This document shows, piece after piece, positions 38,659 to 47,154 of a stretch of 64,000 bases of DNA. The position numbers and the translations under genes were made by a program. The notes under the pieces are model-generated. The model saw only the letters and a list, made by a program, of their open reading frames with translations. It did not search any database and was not told where the DNA came from. Position 1 is the first letter of the stretch. Each line of letters begins with the position of its first letter. The DNA comes from Epidermidibacterium keratini (lineage in GTDB: Bacteria; Actinomycetota; Actinomycetes; Mycobacteriales; Antricoccaceae): assembly GCF_009834025.1 (NCBI RefSeq), contig NZ_CP047156.1:372001-436000 (forward strand), read 5' to 3'.

Positions 38659-38761
38659 CGGGCGCGATCCTCTCTGCAGGGTCAGCGAATGGCTCAGACC
38701 CTACCGCGAAACGTTTGCCATAATCGTCGGCGTACCACTCACCTTTTCCTGGGGGACCCGC

Positions 38762-39601
38762 ATGCCACTGATGCCCGGCGCCGAGCCGTTCGAACAACTG
38801 CTACCGGCCGAGGGCGCCAAGGTCGGCGTTCTGCTGTGCCACGGATTCAGTGGCTCGCCAGCGAGCATGCGGCCGTGGGCCCAGCACCTGGCCGATGCCG
38901 GCTTCAGCGTCACCGTGCCGCGCCTGCCCGGTCACGGCACCCGTTGGCAAGACATGAACCTCACCCGCTGGACCGACTGGTACGCCGAAGTCGAGCGTGC
39001 GCTGCTGCGTCTTGCCCAGCACTGTGACCGGGTCGCGGTCGCCGGCATGTCGATGGGCGGCTCGCTGGCGATCCGACTGACCGAGCAGTACGCCGGCTCC
39101 GGGCCCAAGTCGCTCGGCGATGCGTTCATCGGCACGATCCTGGTCAACCCCGCGCTCGCCACCGAACGCAAGGACGCTCCCCTGCTGCCGATCGCGCAGC
39201 GGTTCATCCCGGCCTTCCCCGGCATCGCCAACGACATCGCCAAGCCCGGTGTCGATGAGGTCGCCTACACCAAGCTCCCGCTGAAGGCGGCGTACTCACT
39301 GCAGCAGCTGTGGAAGATCGCGCGCACTGACCTGCCCACCGTCACCACGCCGGTGCTGCTGTATCAGTCGCGCACCGACCACATCGTGGAGGCCGTGTCT
39401 TCGAAGATCCTGCTCGAAGGCATCCGCTCGAACGACGTCACCCACCGCATCCTCTCCCGCAGCTACCACGTCGCCACGCTCGACTACGACGCCGAGTTCA
39501 TCTACGACGACTCGGTCCGCTGGTTGCGTGAGCGAGCCGCCGCACCGGTGGGCGCCGCGAGCGCAGACGGCGCCCCGGACCATGTCGAGCGCGCCAGCTA
39601 G
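38762..39601 (+). CDS. Carboxylesterase/lipase, alpha/beta hydrolase fold
   Basis: The 279-residue protein has LLCHGFSGSPASMRPWA (oxyanion hole), the nucleophile elbow VAGMSMGGSLA, Asp in LYQSRTDHIVE and His in SRSYHVATLDYD. The form is that of the Est30-like bacterial carboxylesterases that hydrolyse monoacylglycerols and short esters. It is divergent from plsC, about 103 bp apart, which suggests a lipid role. The following gene starts 20 bases before its end. Confidence 0.85.
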   Translation: MPLMPGAEPFEQLLPAEGAKVGVLLCHGFSGSPASMRPWAQHLADAGFSVTVPRLPGHGTRWQDMNLTRWTDWYAEVERALLRLAQHCDRVAVAGMSMGGSLAIRLTEQYAGSGPKSLGDAFIGTILVNPALATERKDAPLLPIAQRFIPAFPGIANDIAKPGVDEVAYTKLPLKAAYSLQQLWKIARTDLPTVTTPVLLYQSRTDHIVEAVSSKILLEGIRSNDVTHRILSRSYHVATLDYDAEFIYDDSVRWLRERAAAPVGAASADGAPDHVERAS

Positions 39602-40289
39602 CCCCGGCCCCCAGCCGGAACCGGAGTCGCGCAACGAGTTGCGCGCAGAGCGGTATGCCTGGTTTCGGACCACCGACCGGCGTACCGCCCGCTCCATGCT
39701 CACCGAGCTTCAGACACACGGCATCGCCGCCTACTTTGCGCCCGCCGAAGATGCTGCCGATGGGGCCCTCGCGGTCGAGGTGTGGGTCGATCAGGCCGAG
39801 CACCAGCAGGCCGAGTCGATCAGCGGCCGCCTGGACGAGACTCCCGGCCGGCGCGAGCTGAACGGTGACGAGGTCGACGCGCGGTTTGCCGAGCTGATCG
39901 CGCAGTTCCACGAGCCCAGTGACGTGCCCGACCTCGTCGAGGCCGAGCCGGAGCCGGCCGAGCGCCGTGGTCCGCGTGACCCCGCGGACGACGCGCCGCA
40001 GTGGCGCGGCGCCGACGGCAGCATGCTCGACGAGACGCCCGAAGATGAGGACGACCACTACGAGCCACCTCCGCCGCAGCCGCTGCCGCGGCTGTCGAAC
40101 CGCTCATGGCTGGCGATCTCGGTCTTGGCTGCTGGCTGCGTGCTGCTGTTTTTCCCGACCCTACTGGGATTCGGGGGTACGTCGGCCGTCGTCGGCGGCG
40201 TCGCGCTGATCACCATCGGCGTGGGGCTGCTGCTCGTGCAGCTGCGCGACGGACCCGACGACCCGACCGACGACGGCGCCCGCATCTAG
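39582..40289 (+). CDS. Conserved membrane protein with acidic N-terminal domain, function unknown
   Basis: The 235-residue protein has an N-terminal soluble part with YAWFRTTDRRTARSMLTELQ, an acidic Pro-rich linker (about residues 125-175), and two membrane segments at the C terminus (about 185-230) ending in a short acidic tail. I do not recognise a named domain; SPOR- or DUF-like small binding folds are possible. It overlaps the esterase by 20 bases and is probably translated with it. Confidence 0.7.
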   Translation: MSSAPASPGPQPEPESRNELRAERYAWFRTTDRRTARSMLTELQTHGIAAYFAPAEDAADGALAVEVWVDQAEHQQAESISGRLDETPGRRELNGDEVDARFAELIAQFHEPSDVPDLVEAEPEPAERRGPRDPADDAPQWRGADGSMLDETPEDEDDHYEPPPPQPLPRLSNRSWLAISVLAAGCVLLFFPTLLGFGGTSAVVGGVALITIGVGLLLVQLRDGPDDPTDDGARI

Positions 40290-40309
40290 CCGGCGTCAGT
40301 CACCTCAGG

Positions 40310-40669
40310 TCAGCTCAGGTCGATGCGTTCGACGCGACCTGAGCCGTCGCCGCGCTGATCCCCAGTTGCGGTGCCGGGGCCTCGTTCCTGCTCGGCCTTC
40401 TGGTCGACGTACGACGTGAGCGCGCTCAACAGCCCGGTCGCCGCGGTGACCAGCGAGTCCAGCGACTCGGTGCGCTGACCGCGCGCCAACGCGATCAGCT
40501 GGCAGATCGGGCAATACCGGCAGGCCGCCGGCTGGGTCGTCTCCGACTCGCCACTCACCGCGCCCGCCGGGGCGTCGTGAGCGGTGTGATCGTCAAGCTT
40601 GCCGAGCGCGGCAGCGAGCTTGCGCAGCTCGTCGGTCAGGCCCTCGACCTTGTCCTGGTCCTCACTCAT
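40310..40669 (-). CDS. Small protein with CRYCPICQ motif
   Basis: The 119-residue protein starts with a charged helix (SEDQDKVEGLTDELRKLAAAL), has a Cys-rich centre (CRYCPICQLIALARG) and a C-terminal helix of about 30 residues before a disordered tail. The CxxCxxC spacing suggests a bound metal. Similar small proteins sit next to the ArsA-like ATPase in Actinobacteria (position of Rv2183c). The ATG overlaps the ATPase stop (ATGA), so the two may work together. Function is unknown. Confidence 0.75.
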   Translation of the reverse strand: MSEDQDKVEGLTDELRKLAAALGKLDDHTAHDAPAGAVSGESETTQPAACRYCPICQLIALARGQRTESLDSLVTAATGLLSALTSYVDQKAEQERGPGTATGDQRGDGSGRVERIDLS

Positions 40670-41856
40670 CGCGGCCACAACCTCGGGTCTGGGGAGAAGG
40701 AGATGCGCAGCCGGCGGTCTTCAAACGTCGCGCCGCTGACCGTGCAACGTCGCAGTGCGCTCGGCAGCGACACGTAGCGACGTCGTCCGCCTACGGTAAC
40801 CACCAGATCGTCGGCGCTGCGCGCCAGCTCGATGTCGCCGCGCTCAGCAAACGCGGTGCGCAGCAGCAGATGGAACTCCTCGCCGCCGGGTACGTCGGCG
40901 GGGCTGCGGTCGACCTCCCACGCCGGATGCGCTGCCGCAGGCGCCAACGCATCGTCGTCGCCGTAGAGCTCCTCCCCCAGCTCGCCAAGCGCCTCGACGC
41001 CGGTCGGCTCGCTGCTGCGGTACGCCGCACTGCGGACGGTCTGCTCGGTAAACGAGCCGCGCACCGCTTCGAGCTGCTCGCGCTGCGAGCGCGCCCATGC
41101 CAGCCGCCACGGATCATCGCCGTCGCTGGGGACGAGTCGGTTGACGACCACCTCATCGACGGCGTACCCGTAAAGCTCGAGACTGGTGAAGGTGCGGCGG
41201 GCCTCGGCAACGGATGCGTGCTCTGGCGTCGTCACCAGCCGCACCGAGGTCTGGCCCTGGTCGGCCAGCAGCGCTGCGACACGCTCGAGACGTGCGGCCA
41301 ATGCGCTCATCCCGGAGCGGACATCCGTGCTCGGGATCGGCAGCTCGCCGTTGCCGCGGATCGCGCGAAACAGCCTGGTGTGCTTGGGAAACATGCGTTC
41401 GGCGTACCACCGCACGATGTCCGGAAGCGACAGCAGGCGAAGCGTGTCGGCCGTCGGCGCGCAGTCGACGACAATCGCGTCCCACCGGTCGCTTCCGGCG
41501 TAGTCGTCCAGCGCGAGCAGCACCATCAGCTCTTCGGCGCCGGGTACGACGGTGATCTCCTCAGCGGTCAGCGGGTCGGTGCCGCTGCGGCGTACCAGGT
41601 CGCGGAGGTAGCCGGCGACCTGCGCCCACGCGCCCTCGAACCGCGCCTGCGGGTCGACCTGGACGACGTCAAGCCGCTCGGCGATCCGTGCGGGCTCGTT
41701 GGTGAGCGGGCTGGCAAGCGCCTCGGCCAGCGAATGTGCCGGGTCGGCCGACATGAGCAGCACGCGATCGCCGCGAGCGGCAGCTCGCACCGCGGTCGCT
41801 GCTGACGTGGTGGTCTTTCCGACGCCGCCCTTGCCGGTGAAGAGGACGATCCTCAC
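40666..41856 (-). CDS. ArsA/Get3-like ATPase
   Basis: The 396-residue protein carries the deviant Walker A of the ArsA/Get3 group, LFTGKGGVGKTTTSAATA, switch I with SADPAHSLAEAL, and switch II VVDCAPTADTLRLLSLP. Get3 homologues deliver tail-anchored membrane proteins; ArsA pumps arsenite. No arsenic cysteines are seen. The C-terminal part holds a small beta-rich extension. It is the centre of a four-gene operon (42731-40310) with overlapping ends. Rv2184c is the mycobacterial counterpart. The client is unknown. Confidence 0.87.
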   Translation of the reverse strand: MRIVLFTGKGGVGKTTTSAATAVRAAARGDRVLLMSADPAHSLAEALASPLTNEPARIAERLDVVQVDPQARFEGAWAQVAGYLRDLVRRSGTDPLTAEEITVVPGAEELMVLLALDDYAGSDRWDAIVVDCAPTADTLRLLSLPDIVRWYAERMFPKHTRLFRAIRGNGELPIPSTDVRSGMSALAARLERVAALLADQGQTSVRLVTTPEHASVAEARRTFTSLELYGYAVDEVVVNRLVPSDGDDPWRLAWARSQREQLEAVRGSFTEQTVRSAAYRSSEPTGVEALGELGEELYGDDDALAPAAAHPAWEVDRSPADVPGGEEFHLLLRTAFAERGDIELARSADDLVVTVGGRRRYVSLPSALRRCTVSGATFEDRRLRISFSPDPRLWPR

Positions 41857-42299
41857 GAGGCGAGAGACTCGACTCGCTTCTTGAGCTCCTTGAGCGCGGT
41901 GTCCATGATGACCTTCTCGGCCTTGCGCTTCATCATCCCGATCATCGGGATGGCCAGCTCGACCGACAGGTTGTAGGTGACCTCGGTGGTGCCGTCGCCG
42001 CGGTCGCTGAGCACGTAGCTGCCCTGTTGTGACTTCTGCATCTTGCCCTCGACCAGCTGCCAGCTGACCCGGTTGGGGTAGTCGTCCCAGTCGTAGGCCA
42101 GCGTGTAGCTGTCGCTGATCGGACCGGCATCGAGATCGAAGGCGACCTTCGTGGCCCAGCCGTTGCCGTCGTCATCGAGCGGCTCGCCCTTCTTGATCGA
42201 GCCGGCCCACTGCGGATAGGCCTCGAAGTCGCCAATCACGTCCATGATCGCCTCGGGGTTCGCGTTGATGACGATCGACTGGGTCGACTGGTCGGCCAT
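41853..42299 (-). CDS. SRPBCC (START-like) protein, Rv2185c family
   Basis: The 148-residue protein has the helix-grip fold of the SRPBCC superfamily: SIVINANPEAIMDVIGDFEAYP, the central strands WATKVAFDLD and VSWQLVEGKM, and a long C-terminal helix MIGMMKRKAEKVIMDTALKE. It should bind a hydrophobic ligand. The stop overlaps the ATPase start (ATGA), and the order is that of Rv2185c-Rv2184c. No enzymatic residues can be named. Confidence 0.85.
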   Translation of the reverse strand: MADQSTQSIVINANPEAIMDVIGDFEAYPQWAGSIKKGEPLDDDGNGWATKVAFDLDAGPISDSYTLAYDWDDYPNRVSWQLVEGKMQKSQQGSYVLSDRGDGTTEVTYNLSVELAIPMIGMMKRKAEKVIMDTALKELKKRVESLAS

Positions 42300-42338
42300 G
42301 AAATCTCCTCAGCGAGACGGCAGGTGCGGCAGAAGCGC

Positions 42339-42731
42339 CTACGAGAGTACCGGCGTGGGCTGCGCGGCCTGGGGGGCGGCTTCGAGTTCGTCTTTCAATG
42401 CCCACATGTGGTGGCGGAAGGAGCGACGCCGTCGCTCGCGTTCACGCTCGGTCTGCGCGGTACGGCGTACCGCAGGCTGGTCGCTGAGATCGGCGCGCAA
42501 GAAGTAGTGCAGTACGACGCCGTGCCGCACCGGCTCGAGCCAGATCTCCATCGTTCCGGTGAGCGGGCCGCTGACCTCGAAACGGGTGCCTTTAAGGCCG
42601 CGGTCCTGCGCGACCTGAAGGCGCAGATCCGGCCACCACCTGCGCCATCTCGCCCGATCCGCCGTGGCCGCGGCGACGACGTCGACCGGCGCACGGACGA
42701 ACGTGTCATCGGCGATGTCGATCTGGTGCAT
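42339..42731 (-). CDS. SRPBCC/polyketide cyclase-like protein, Rv2186c position
   Basis: The 130-residue protein has an SRPBCC-type N terminus (VRAPVDVVAAATADRARWRRWW) and LTGTMEIWLEPVRHGVVLHYF in the middle, then a basic helix (RERERRRRSFRHHMW). It lies 39 bp upstream of the next SRPBCC gene in the same direction and is the first gene of the operon. It is divergent from fadD. The fold is plausible, the ligand unknown. Confidence 0.78.
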   Translation of the reverse strand: MHQIDIADDTFVRAPVDVVAAATADRARWRRWWPDLRLQVAQDRGLKGTRFEVSGPLTGTMEIWLEPVRHGVVLHYFLRADLSDQPAVRRTAQTERERERRRRSFRHHMWALKDELEAAPQAAQPTPVLS

Positions 42732-42813
42732 GCGGTCTCCGCGGGTAGGCGTGGTCGTCGCCGGAATCCGGGCGCTCGGCAGGTGGCTGCGGCGCGGGTG
42801 GACAATCAGGGAA

Positions 42814-42842
42814 GTGACAATTGTGTTACCGGTGGGTAACCT
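42814..42842 (+). promoter_or_regulatory. fadD promoter with overlapping palindromic operator
   Basis: A GTGACA -35-like hexamer (42814-42819) and a TAACCT -10-like hexamer (42837-42842) are separated by 17 bp. The palindrome GTTACCGGTGGGTAAC (42825-42840; GTTACC, four bases, GGTAAC) covers the spacer and the -10. A repressor bound there would block transcription of the acyl-CoA ligase gene; TetR-family fatty acid regulators are candidates. The GTG start lies 42 bp beyond, with TTGGAG upstream. Confidence 0.6.
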
Positions 42843-42883
42843 ACCGCGTTAACCACGACCCAGCCACCTGTCTTGGAGTACCC

Positions 42884-44677
42884 GTGCGCGAAGTTTCCAG
42901 CCCAGCGTTGTATTCGGCCCCGGATTCGGTCAACGCCGCCGACATCGTGTTTGAGTACGCCGGCAGCTACCCCGACGTGGCGGTCTACAGCCGCGAGGAG
43001 GGCGAGAGCTGGGTCGACATCAGCTGCGCTGAGTTCGCCGAGCGCGTCGGTGCGCTCGCGCGGGGGTTCATCGCGGCCGGAATCGGCGCAGGCGACCGTG
43101 TCGCTCTGATGTCGCGCACCCGCTTCGAGTGGACGCTGACCGACTTCGCGCTCCTGTCGATCGGCGCGGTTGTCGTGCCGGTCTATGAGACCTCCAGCCC
43201 CGAGCAGGTCTCGTGGATCTTGTCGAACTCCGGTGCGGTGGCAGCGGTCGCCGAGACCGAGGAACACCGCGCCACCATCGAGCAGGTGCGCACCGAGACC
43301 CCCGACCTTCGCGAGGTCTGGGTGATCGACGCGGGCGATCTCGATCAGCTGGCTGGCCGCGCGGACGAGGTCGACCCGCAGCAGCTGCAGGATCGGCGCT
43401 CTGCGACGAAGGCCGATGACACCGCGACGATCGTCTACACCAGCGGTACGACGGGGCGCCCCAAGGGCTGCGAGCTGACGCACCGCAACCTGGTGACCAA
43501 CTCCCAGAACTCGGTGCGGTCGCTGGACGACGTACTGACCGCCAACTCCAGCACGCTGCTCTTCCTACCGCTCGCGCACGTGCTCGCGCGGGTGATCCAG
43601 ATGGGCTGTTTTACCGCGCGCGTCCGGGTCGCACACACCTCCGACATCACCAACCTGCTGCCGAAGTTCGCCTCCTTCAAGCCGACCTTCCTGCTCGCCG
43701 TACCCCGCGTGTTCGAGAAGGTCTACAACTCCGCCGAGCAGACCGCCGTAGCCGGCGGCAAGGGCAAGATCTTCGCGGCGGCTGCCGCGACCGCTATCGA
43801 CTACTCCCGGTCGCTGGATGCCGGGCGTACGCCGATCGGGCTGAAGCTCAAGCACGCGCTCTTCAGCAAGCTGGTCTACGGCAAGCTGCTGGCCGCGCTG
43901 GGCGGCGAGTGCGACAAGTGCGTCAGCGGCGGCGCGCCGCTCGGCGAGCGGCTCGGACATTTCTTCCGCGGCATCGGCGTCGAGATCTACGAGGGGTACG
44001 GGCTGACCGAGACCTCACCGGTCTGCTCGTTTAACAACGTCGGGCAAAACAAGATCGGCACGGTCGGGCGGCCGCTGCCGGGGGTGAGCCTGCGGATCGC
44101 CGAGGACGGCGAGCTGCTCGTGCACGGTGACAACGTCTTCAAGGGCTACTGGCACAACCCGGACGCCACCGCTGAGGTCCTGCAGGACGGCTGGCTGCAC
44201 ACCGGCGATCTGGCCGCCATCGACAGTGAGGGCTTCTTGTCGATCACCGGCCGGAAGAAGGAGATCATCGTGACCGCCGGCGGCAAGAACGTCGCCCCCG
44301 CCGTGCTCGAGGACCGGCTGCGGGCACACGCGCTGGTCTCGCAGGTGCTGGTGGTCGGCGAGCAGAAGCCGTTCATCGGCGCGCTGGTCACCCTCGACCG
44401 CGAGATGCTGCCGGGTTGGCTCAAGGAGCATGGGCGCGACCCGGAGACGCCGGTCGCCGAGCTGATGGACGACGAGCTGATCCAGTCCGAGATCCAGAAG
44501 GGCGTCGATGACGCCAACCGCGCGGTGTCCAAGGCCGAGTCGATCCGCAAGTTCGTAGTGCTCGAGCCGGACTTCACCGAAGAAGGCGGGCACCTGACGC
44601 CGTCGATGAAGCTGCGCCGCCAGGTGGTCGCCAAGGACTTCGCCGACGAGATCGACGGCCTCTACTCCGCGCGCTAG
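42884..44677 (+). CDS. fadD15: Long-chain fatty-acid-CoA ligase (FadD15-like)
   Basis: The 597-residue AMP-forming enzyme activates long-chain fatty acids to acyl-CoA. It has the P-loop TIVYTSGTTGRPKGCELTH, the linker YEGYGLTETSPV, the adenine region GWLHTGDLAAID and the C-terminal GRKKEIIVTAGGKNVAPA. The length and the neighbours (SRPBCC genes on one side, mannosyltransferase on the other) match FadD15 (Rv2187). GTG at 42884 is preferred because of TTGGAG upstream. The 3' end faces pimB' across a tandem repeat. Confidence 0.92.
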   Translation: MREVSSPALYSAPDSVNAADIVFEYAGSYPDVAVYSREEGESWVDISCAEFAERVGALARGFIAAGIGAGDRVALMSRTRFEWTLTDFALLSIGAVVVPVYETSSPEQVSWILSNSGAVAAVAETEEHRATIEQVRTETPDLREVWVIDAGDLDQLAGRADEVDPQQLQDRRSATKADDTATIVYTSGTTGRPKGCELTHRNLVTNSQNSVRSLDDVLTANSSTLLFLPLAHVLARVIQMGCFTARVRVAHTSDITNLLPKFASFKPTFLLAVPRVFEKVYNSAEQTAVAGGKGKIFAAAAATAIDYSRSLDAGRTPIGLKLKHALFSKLVYGKLLAALGGECDKCVSGGAPLGERLGHFFRGIGVEIYEGYGLTETSPVCSFNNVGQNKIGTVGRPLPGVSLRIAEDGELLVHGDNVFKGYWHNPDATAEVLQDGWLHTGDLAAIDSEGFLSITGRKKEIIVTAGGKNVAPAVLEDRLRAHALVSQVLVVGEQKPFIGALVTLDREMLPGWLKEHGRDPETPVAELMDDELIQSEIQKGVDDANRAVSKAESIRKFVVLEPDFTEEGGHLTPSMKLRRQVVAKDFADEIDGLYSAR

Positions 44678-44682
44678 CCCGC

Positions 44683-44787
44683 GATCCGAACGTTAATCCC
44701 GCCGATCCGAACGTTAATCCCGCCGATCCGAACGTTAATCCCGCCGATCCGAGAGAAGTTGCGCTCGATCCGAGAGAAATCTCCCTG
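44683..44787. repeat. Five 21-bp tandem repeats between convergent fadD and pimB'
   Basis: GATCCGA recurs at 44683, 44704, 44725, 44746 and 44767, exactly 21 bp apart, filling the gap between the two stop codons. The first three units are identical (GATCCGAACGTTAATCCC plus GCC); the last two share GATCCGAGAGAA and differ after it. Each of the first units contains the palindrome AACGTT. The 21-bp period is two helical turns. No hairpin terminator is evident other than a short one inside the end of pimB'. Confidence 0.9.
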
Positions 44788-45906
44788 CTATCCCGCGAGA
44801 ATCTCGCGAAGTCGCTCGCCCTGGCGCTCCCAGGTCCACTCGCGCTCGACCCACGCCCGTCCCGCTGCGCCCTGCTGCGCGGCGAGTGTTCGGTCGCTGA
44901 GCAAGCGCACTAAAACTCCCGCGATCTCGCTGCGGTCGGTCGCATCGCGCAACACGGTTCCGGTGATTCCCTGCTCAACCGCTTCTGGAGCACCGCCCGA
45001 CGTACCGGCCACCACCGGTACGCCGGTCGCCGCCGCTTCGAGATAGACCATGCCAAGACCCTCGACGTCCAGACCGCCGCGACGAGTCCGGCACGGCATC
45101 GCAAAGACGTCGCACGCGGCGTAGTACTCCGCGAGCTCCTTGCTCGGCGGACGTCCGGCAAAGACCACGGCGTCACTCACCCGATGAGTGTTGGCCAGCG
45201 CGCGCAGCCGCCGCTCATCGCGCCCGCCGCCGACGATTAGCAGCCGCGCTTCTGGCACGGCGGCGCGCACCAGCGGAAGCGCGCGGATCAGGTAGTCCTG
45301 CCCTTTTCGTGGGACGAGGCGCGAGATGCATCCGATGACGGGTACGCCGGTCAGCTCATGTCGCGCAAGCACGCGCGAGGCATCGATGTCCGGCCGGAAA
45401 CGGTCGATATCAACGCCGGGCGGAAGACGACGTAGATCAGTGCCGGGCATCGCGGGCTCGAGGATTCCGCGCGTGTAGTCGGTGATGTACGTCGTGACGT
45501 CGAGCCCGCGGCCGATCCGGGCGAGCACCTGGCGCGATCCGGGAAGCAGCGCCCATCCGGTCTCGTGGCCGTGGGTGAGCCCGACGATCCGCTGAGCTCC
45601 GGCCGCACGCAACGCCGGCGCCATCAGCCCGAGCGGCGCCGCCGCCCCAAATAGCACCCGGTCGAAAGCTCCCGAGCGCACCACCTGCGCAACCTGCCTC
45701 GTCACCGCCGGCGTCGGCAGCAGCATCGTGCTCGGGTGCCGAACCACTTCCAGATCGCTCTGCGCGTCGTACGCCGCTGCCCCCGGTGACGTCGAGGAAA
45801 ACACCGCCACCTCGCTGGAGTCGAGCTGGTCGATCAGCGCGCGGACGAACGTCTGGATGCCGCCCTCGCGCGGCGGGTAGTCGTTGGTGACGACCAGCGT
45901 CGTCAT
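44788..45906 (-). CDS. pimB: GDP-mannose-dependent mannosyltransferase PimB'
   Basis: The 372-residue GT4 glycosyltransferase has LVVTNDYPPREGGIQTFVR at the N terminus, GLTHGHETGWALLPG in the acceptor region, CISRLVPRKGQDYLIRALP and LLIVGGGRDERRL, and the EX7E-type donor site in the CRTRRGGLDVEGLGMVYLE area. It should add the second mannose to phosphatidylinositol monomannoside at the inner membrane face. The position equals Rv2188c. ATG at 45906 overlaps the lipoprotein stop (ATGA). Confidence 0.9.
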   Translation of the reverse strand: MTTLVVTNDYPPREGGIQTFVRALIDQLDSSEVAVFSSTSPGAAAYDAQSDLEVVRHPSTMLLPTPAVTRQVAQVVRSGAFDRVLFGAAAPLGLMAPALRAAGAQRIVGLTHGHETGWALLPGSRQVLARIGRGLDVTTYITDYTRGILEPAMPGTDLRRLPPGVDIDRFRPDIDASRVLARHELTGVPVIGCISRLVPRKGQDYLIRALPLVRAAVPEARLLIVGGGRDERRLRALANTHRVSDAVVFAGRPPSKELAEYYAACDVFAMPCRTRRGGLDVEGLGMVYLEAAATGVPVVAGTSGGAPEAVEQGITGTVLRDATDRSEIAGVLVRLLSDRTLAAQQGAAGRAWVEREWTWERQGERLREILAG

Positions 45907-46670
45907 CGCGGACCCGCAATATAAGTATCGACTGCCGCAGCAAACTCGGCGTCGCTCATACCGAGGCTGACGAGGATCTGGTCGGTGAACGCCTCGGTCG
46001 GGTCCGGGCTCGCGGCGACCGTGCGAAACAGCGCGGTAGTGCCCGGCAAACCAAGCTTGCTGATGAGGTAGTCGACGGCCAGCCATGAGCGTGAGTACGC
46101 CTTCTGCCTCGCCTGGGGGTCTGATGCATTCAGTTCAGCCTCGCTCGGCAGACTGCCGGTGGCCGGCAGATCGCCGAGCCCGTCACGCAGAGCGTCGATG
46201 TCGGTCCCGGCCGCCTGGTAGCCGATCGCGTCAGCAACGCCCTCGATGAGCCACAGCGGCGTGGCCGGATCGGTGACCGGCTGCAGGTGAGCGTGCACCA
46301 GCTCGTGCGCGAGCAGCGCACGGCGGGTCGCCTCATCGGCCGCGACCAGCGCCGGTGCGTCGACGATGATGCGGTAGCTCGTCGCCGTACCGGCAGCCCG
46401 GTCGATCCCCTCGGTCACCGCCACAGCCGCGGCGCCACCGTTCAGCTGCGGCGCCGAAGGGTCACTGACGATCTGCGGCTCCACGACTGGACGCTCCACG
46501 AGGCCCGCCACAACGGGGGCCAGTTCCGCGACGAGCTCCGACGCCGAGGCGACCGCGTCCGCAGCACTGGTCCCGGTGGCATCGGGCTGAGCGCCCTCCC
46601 CTGAGCAACCACCGGCGACGAGTACGCCGACCACAACCACAAGCCCGCAGGCCGGTCGAGCCGATCGCAT
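45903..46670 (-). CDS. Lipoprotein with HExxH gluzincin-like domain
   Basis: From the ATG at 46670 the 255-residue product has a signal with lipobox (VVVVGVLVAGGC) and a secreted domain containing AHELVHAHLQP and, 22 residues on, LIEGVADAIGY. This is the HExxH plus downstream glutamate pattern of gluzincin metalloproteases (peptidase MA-like). The frame is open up to 46841 through 9-bp repeats that would encode an MRP/TRP tract, so starts at 46688 or 46724 are also possible. It is coupled to pimB'. The substrate is unknown. Confidence 0.72.
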   Translation of the reverse strand: MRSARPACGLVVVVGVLVAGGCSGEGAQPDATGTSAADAVASASELVAELAPVVAGLVERPVVEPQIVSDPSAPQLNGGAAAVAVTEGIDRAAGTATSYRIIVDAPALVAADEATRRALLAHELVHAHLQPVTDPATPLWLIEGVADAIGYQAAGTDIDALRDGLGDLPATGSLPSEAELNASDPQARQKAYSRSWLAVDYLISKLGLPGTTALFRTVAASPDPTEAFTDQILVSLGMSDAEFAAAVDTYIAGPR

Positions 46671-46680
46671 CAGCCGGGCC

Positions 46681-46725
46681 GGTCGCATCGGTCGCGTCGG
46701 TCGCGTCGGTCGCGTCGGTCGCATC
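46681..46725. repeat. 9-bp tandem repeats, GGTCGCRTC
   Basis: Five copies of GGTCGCRTC run from 46681 to 46725 (R is A in the first and last, G in the middle three). They lie just upstream of, or inside, the lipoprotein reading frame, so copy-number change could alter its N terminus or its translation. Confidence 0.8.
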
Positions 46726-46889
46726 GGCTGGGCCGGTCGGCCTTTAGTGCGTAGCGTTTCGGTCACCTGGTGACTGAAACGCTGCGCGCTCAGCCGCCGC
46801 CGAGCTCGAGAGCTCGATGGACGGACGCGGCAGGACAGCACCGTGCCACTTTAATGGCTCGCTCACCGGCCGCCGCGCGATCGGGCCGG

Positions 46890-47147
46890 TTAGCCGGCTT
46901 CCTCGCGCCCGTCGGGACGATGTCGATGCTCAGGTCCGCGCGCCGACGCGCGTTCGACGTGGCGCGGATCGAGCATCGGAACCATCCGCAACGGCGGCAC
47001 GAGTCCGCCGTCAGCCAGGGCATCCAGCGCCTGGGTCTCGGAGTCGTCGAGCTCGAGCTCACCGTCGATCGGACCGAGCAGGACGGTCATCACGCAGTCC
47101 TCGCATGCCGCGGGACGCGCCGTGCACGAGTTGCAGTCAATCAACAT
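46890..47147 (-). CDS. Small CxxC protein with PafBC-type leaderless promoter
   Basis: The 85-residue protein starts MLIDCNSCTARPAACEDCVM with CxxC pairs and a third cysteine, then TVLLGPIDGELELDDSETQA and LADGGLVPPLRMVP. The same small protein occurs widely in Actinobacteria, without an assigned function as far as I know; the cysteines suggest a metal site. ATG at 47147 is strongly supported: a PafBC-type promoter ends seven bases before it. It is divergent from the DEDD/GIY-YIG nuclease, which has the same promoter type, so a role in DNA damage answer is possible. Confidence 0.8.
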   Translation of the reverse strand: MLIDCNSCTARPAACEDCVMTVLLGPIDGELELDDSETQALDALADGGLVPPLRMVPMLDPRHVERASARGPEHRHRPDGREEAG

Positions 47148-47154
47148 GGCGCAC

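Noticed and set aside
44683-44787. Tandem repeats considered as a CRISPR array
   Set aside because: The units are 21 bp and directly joined with no spacers, and no cas genes are present.
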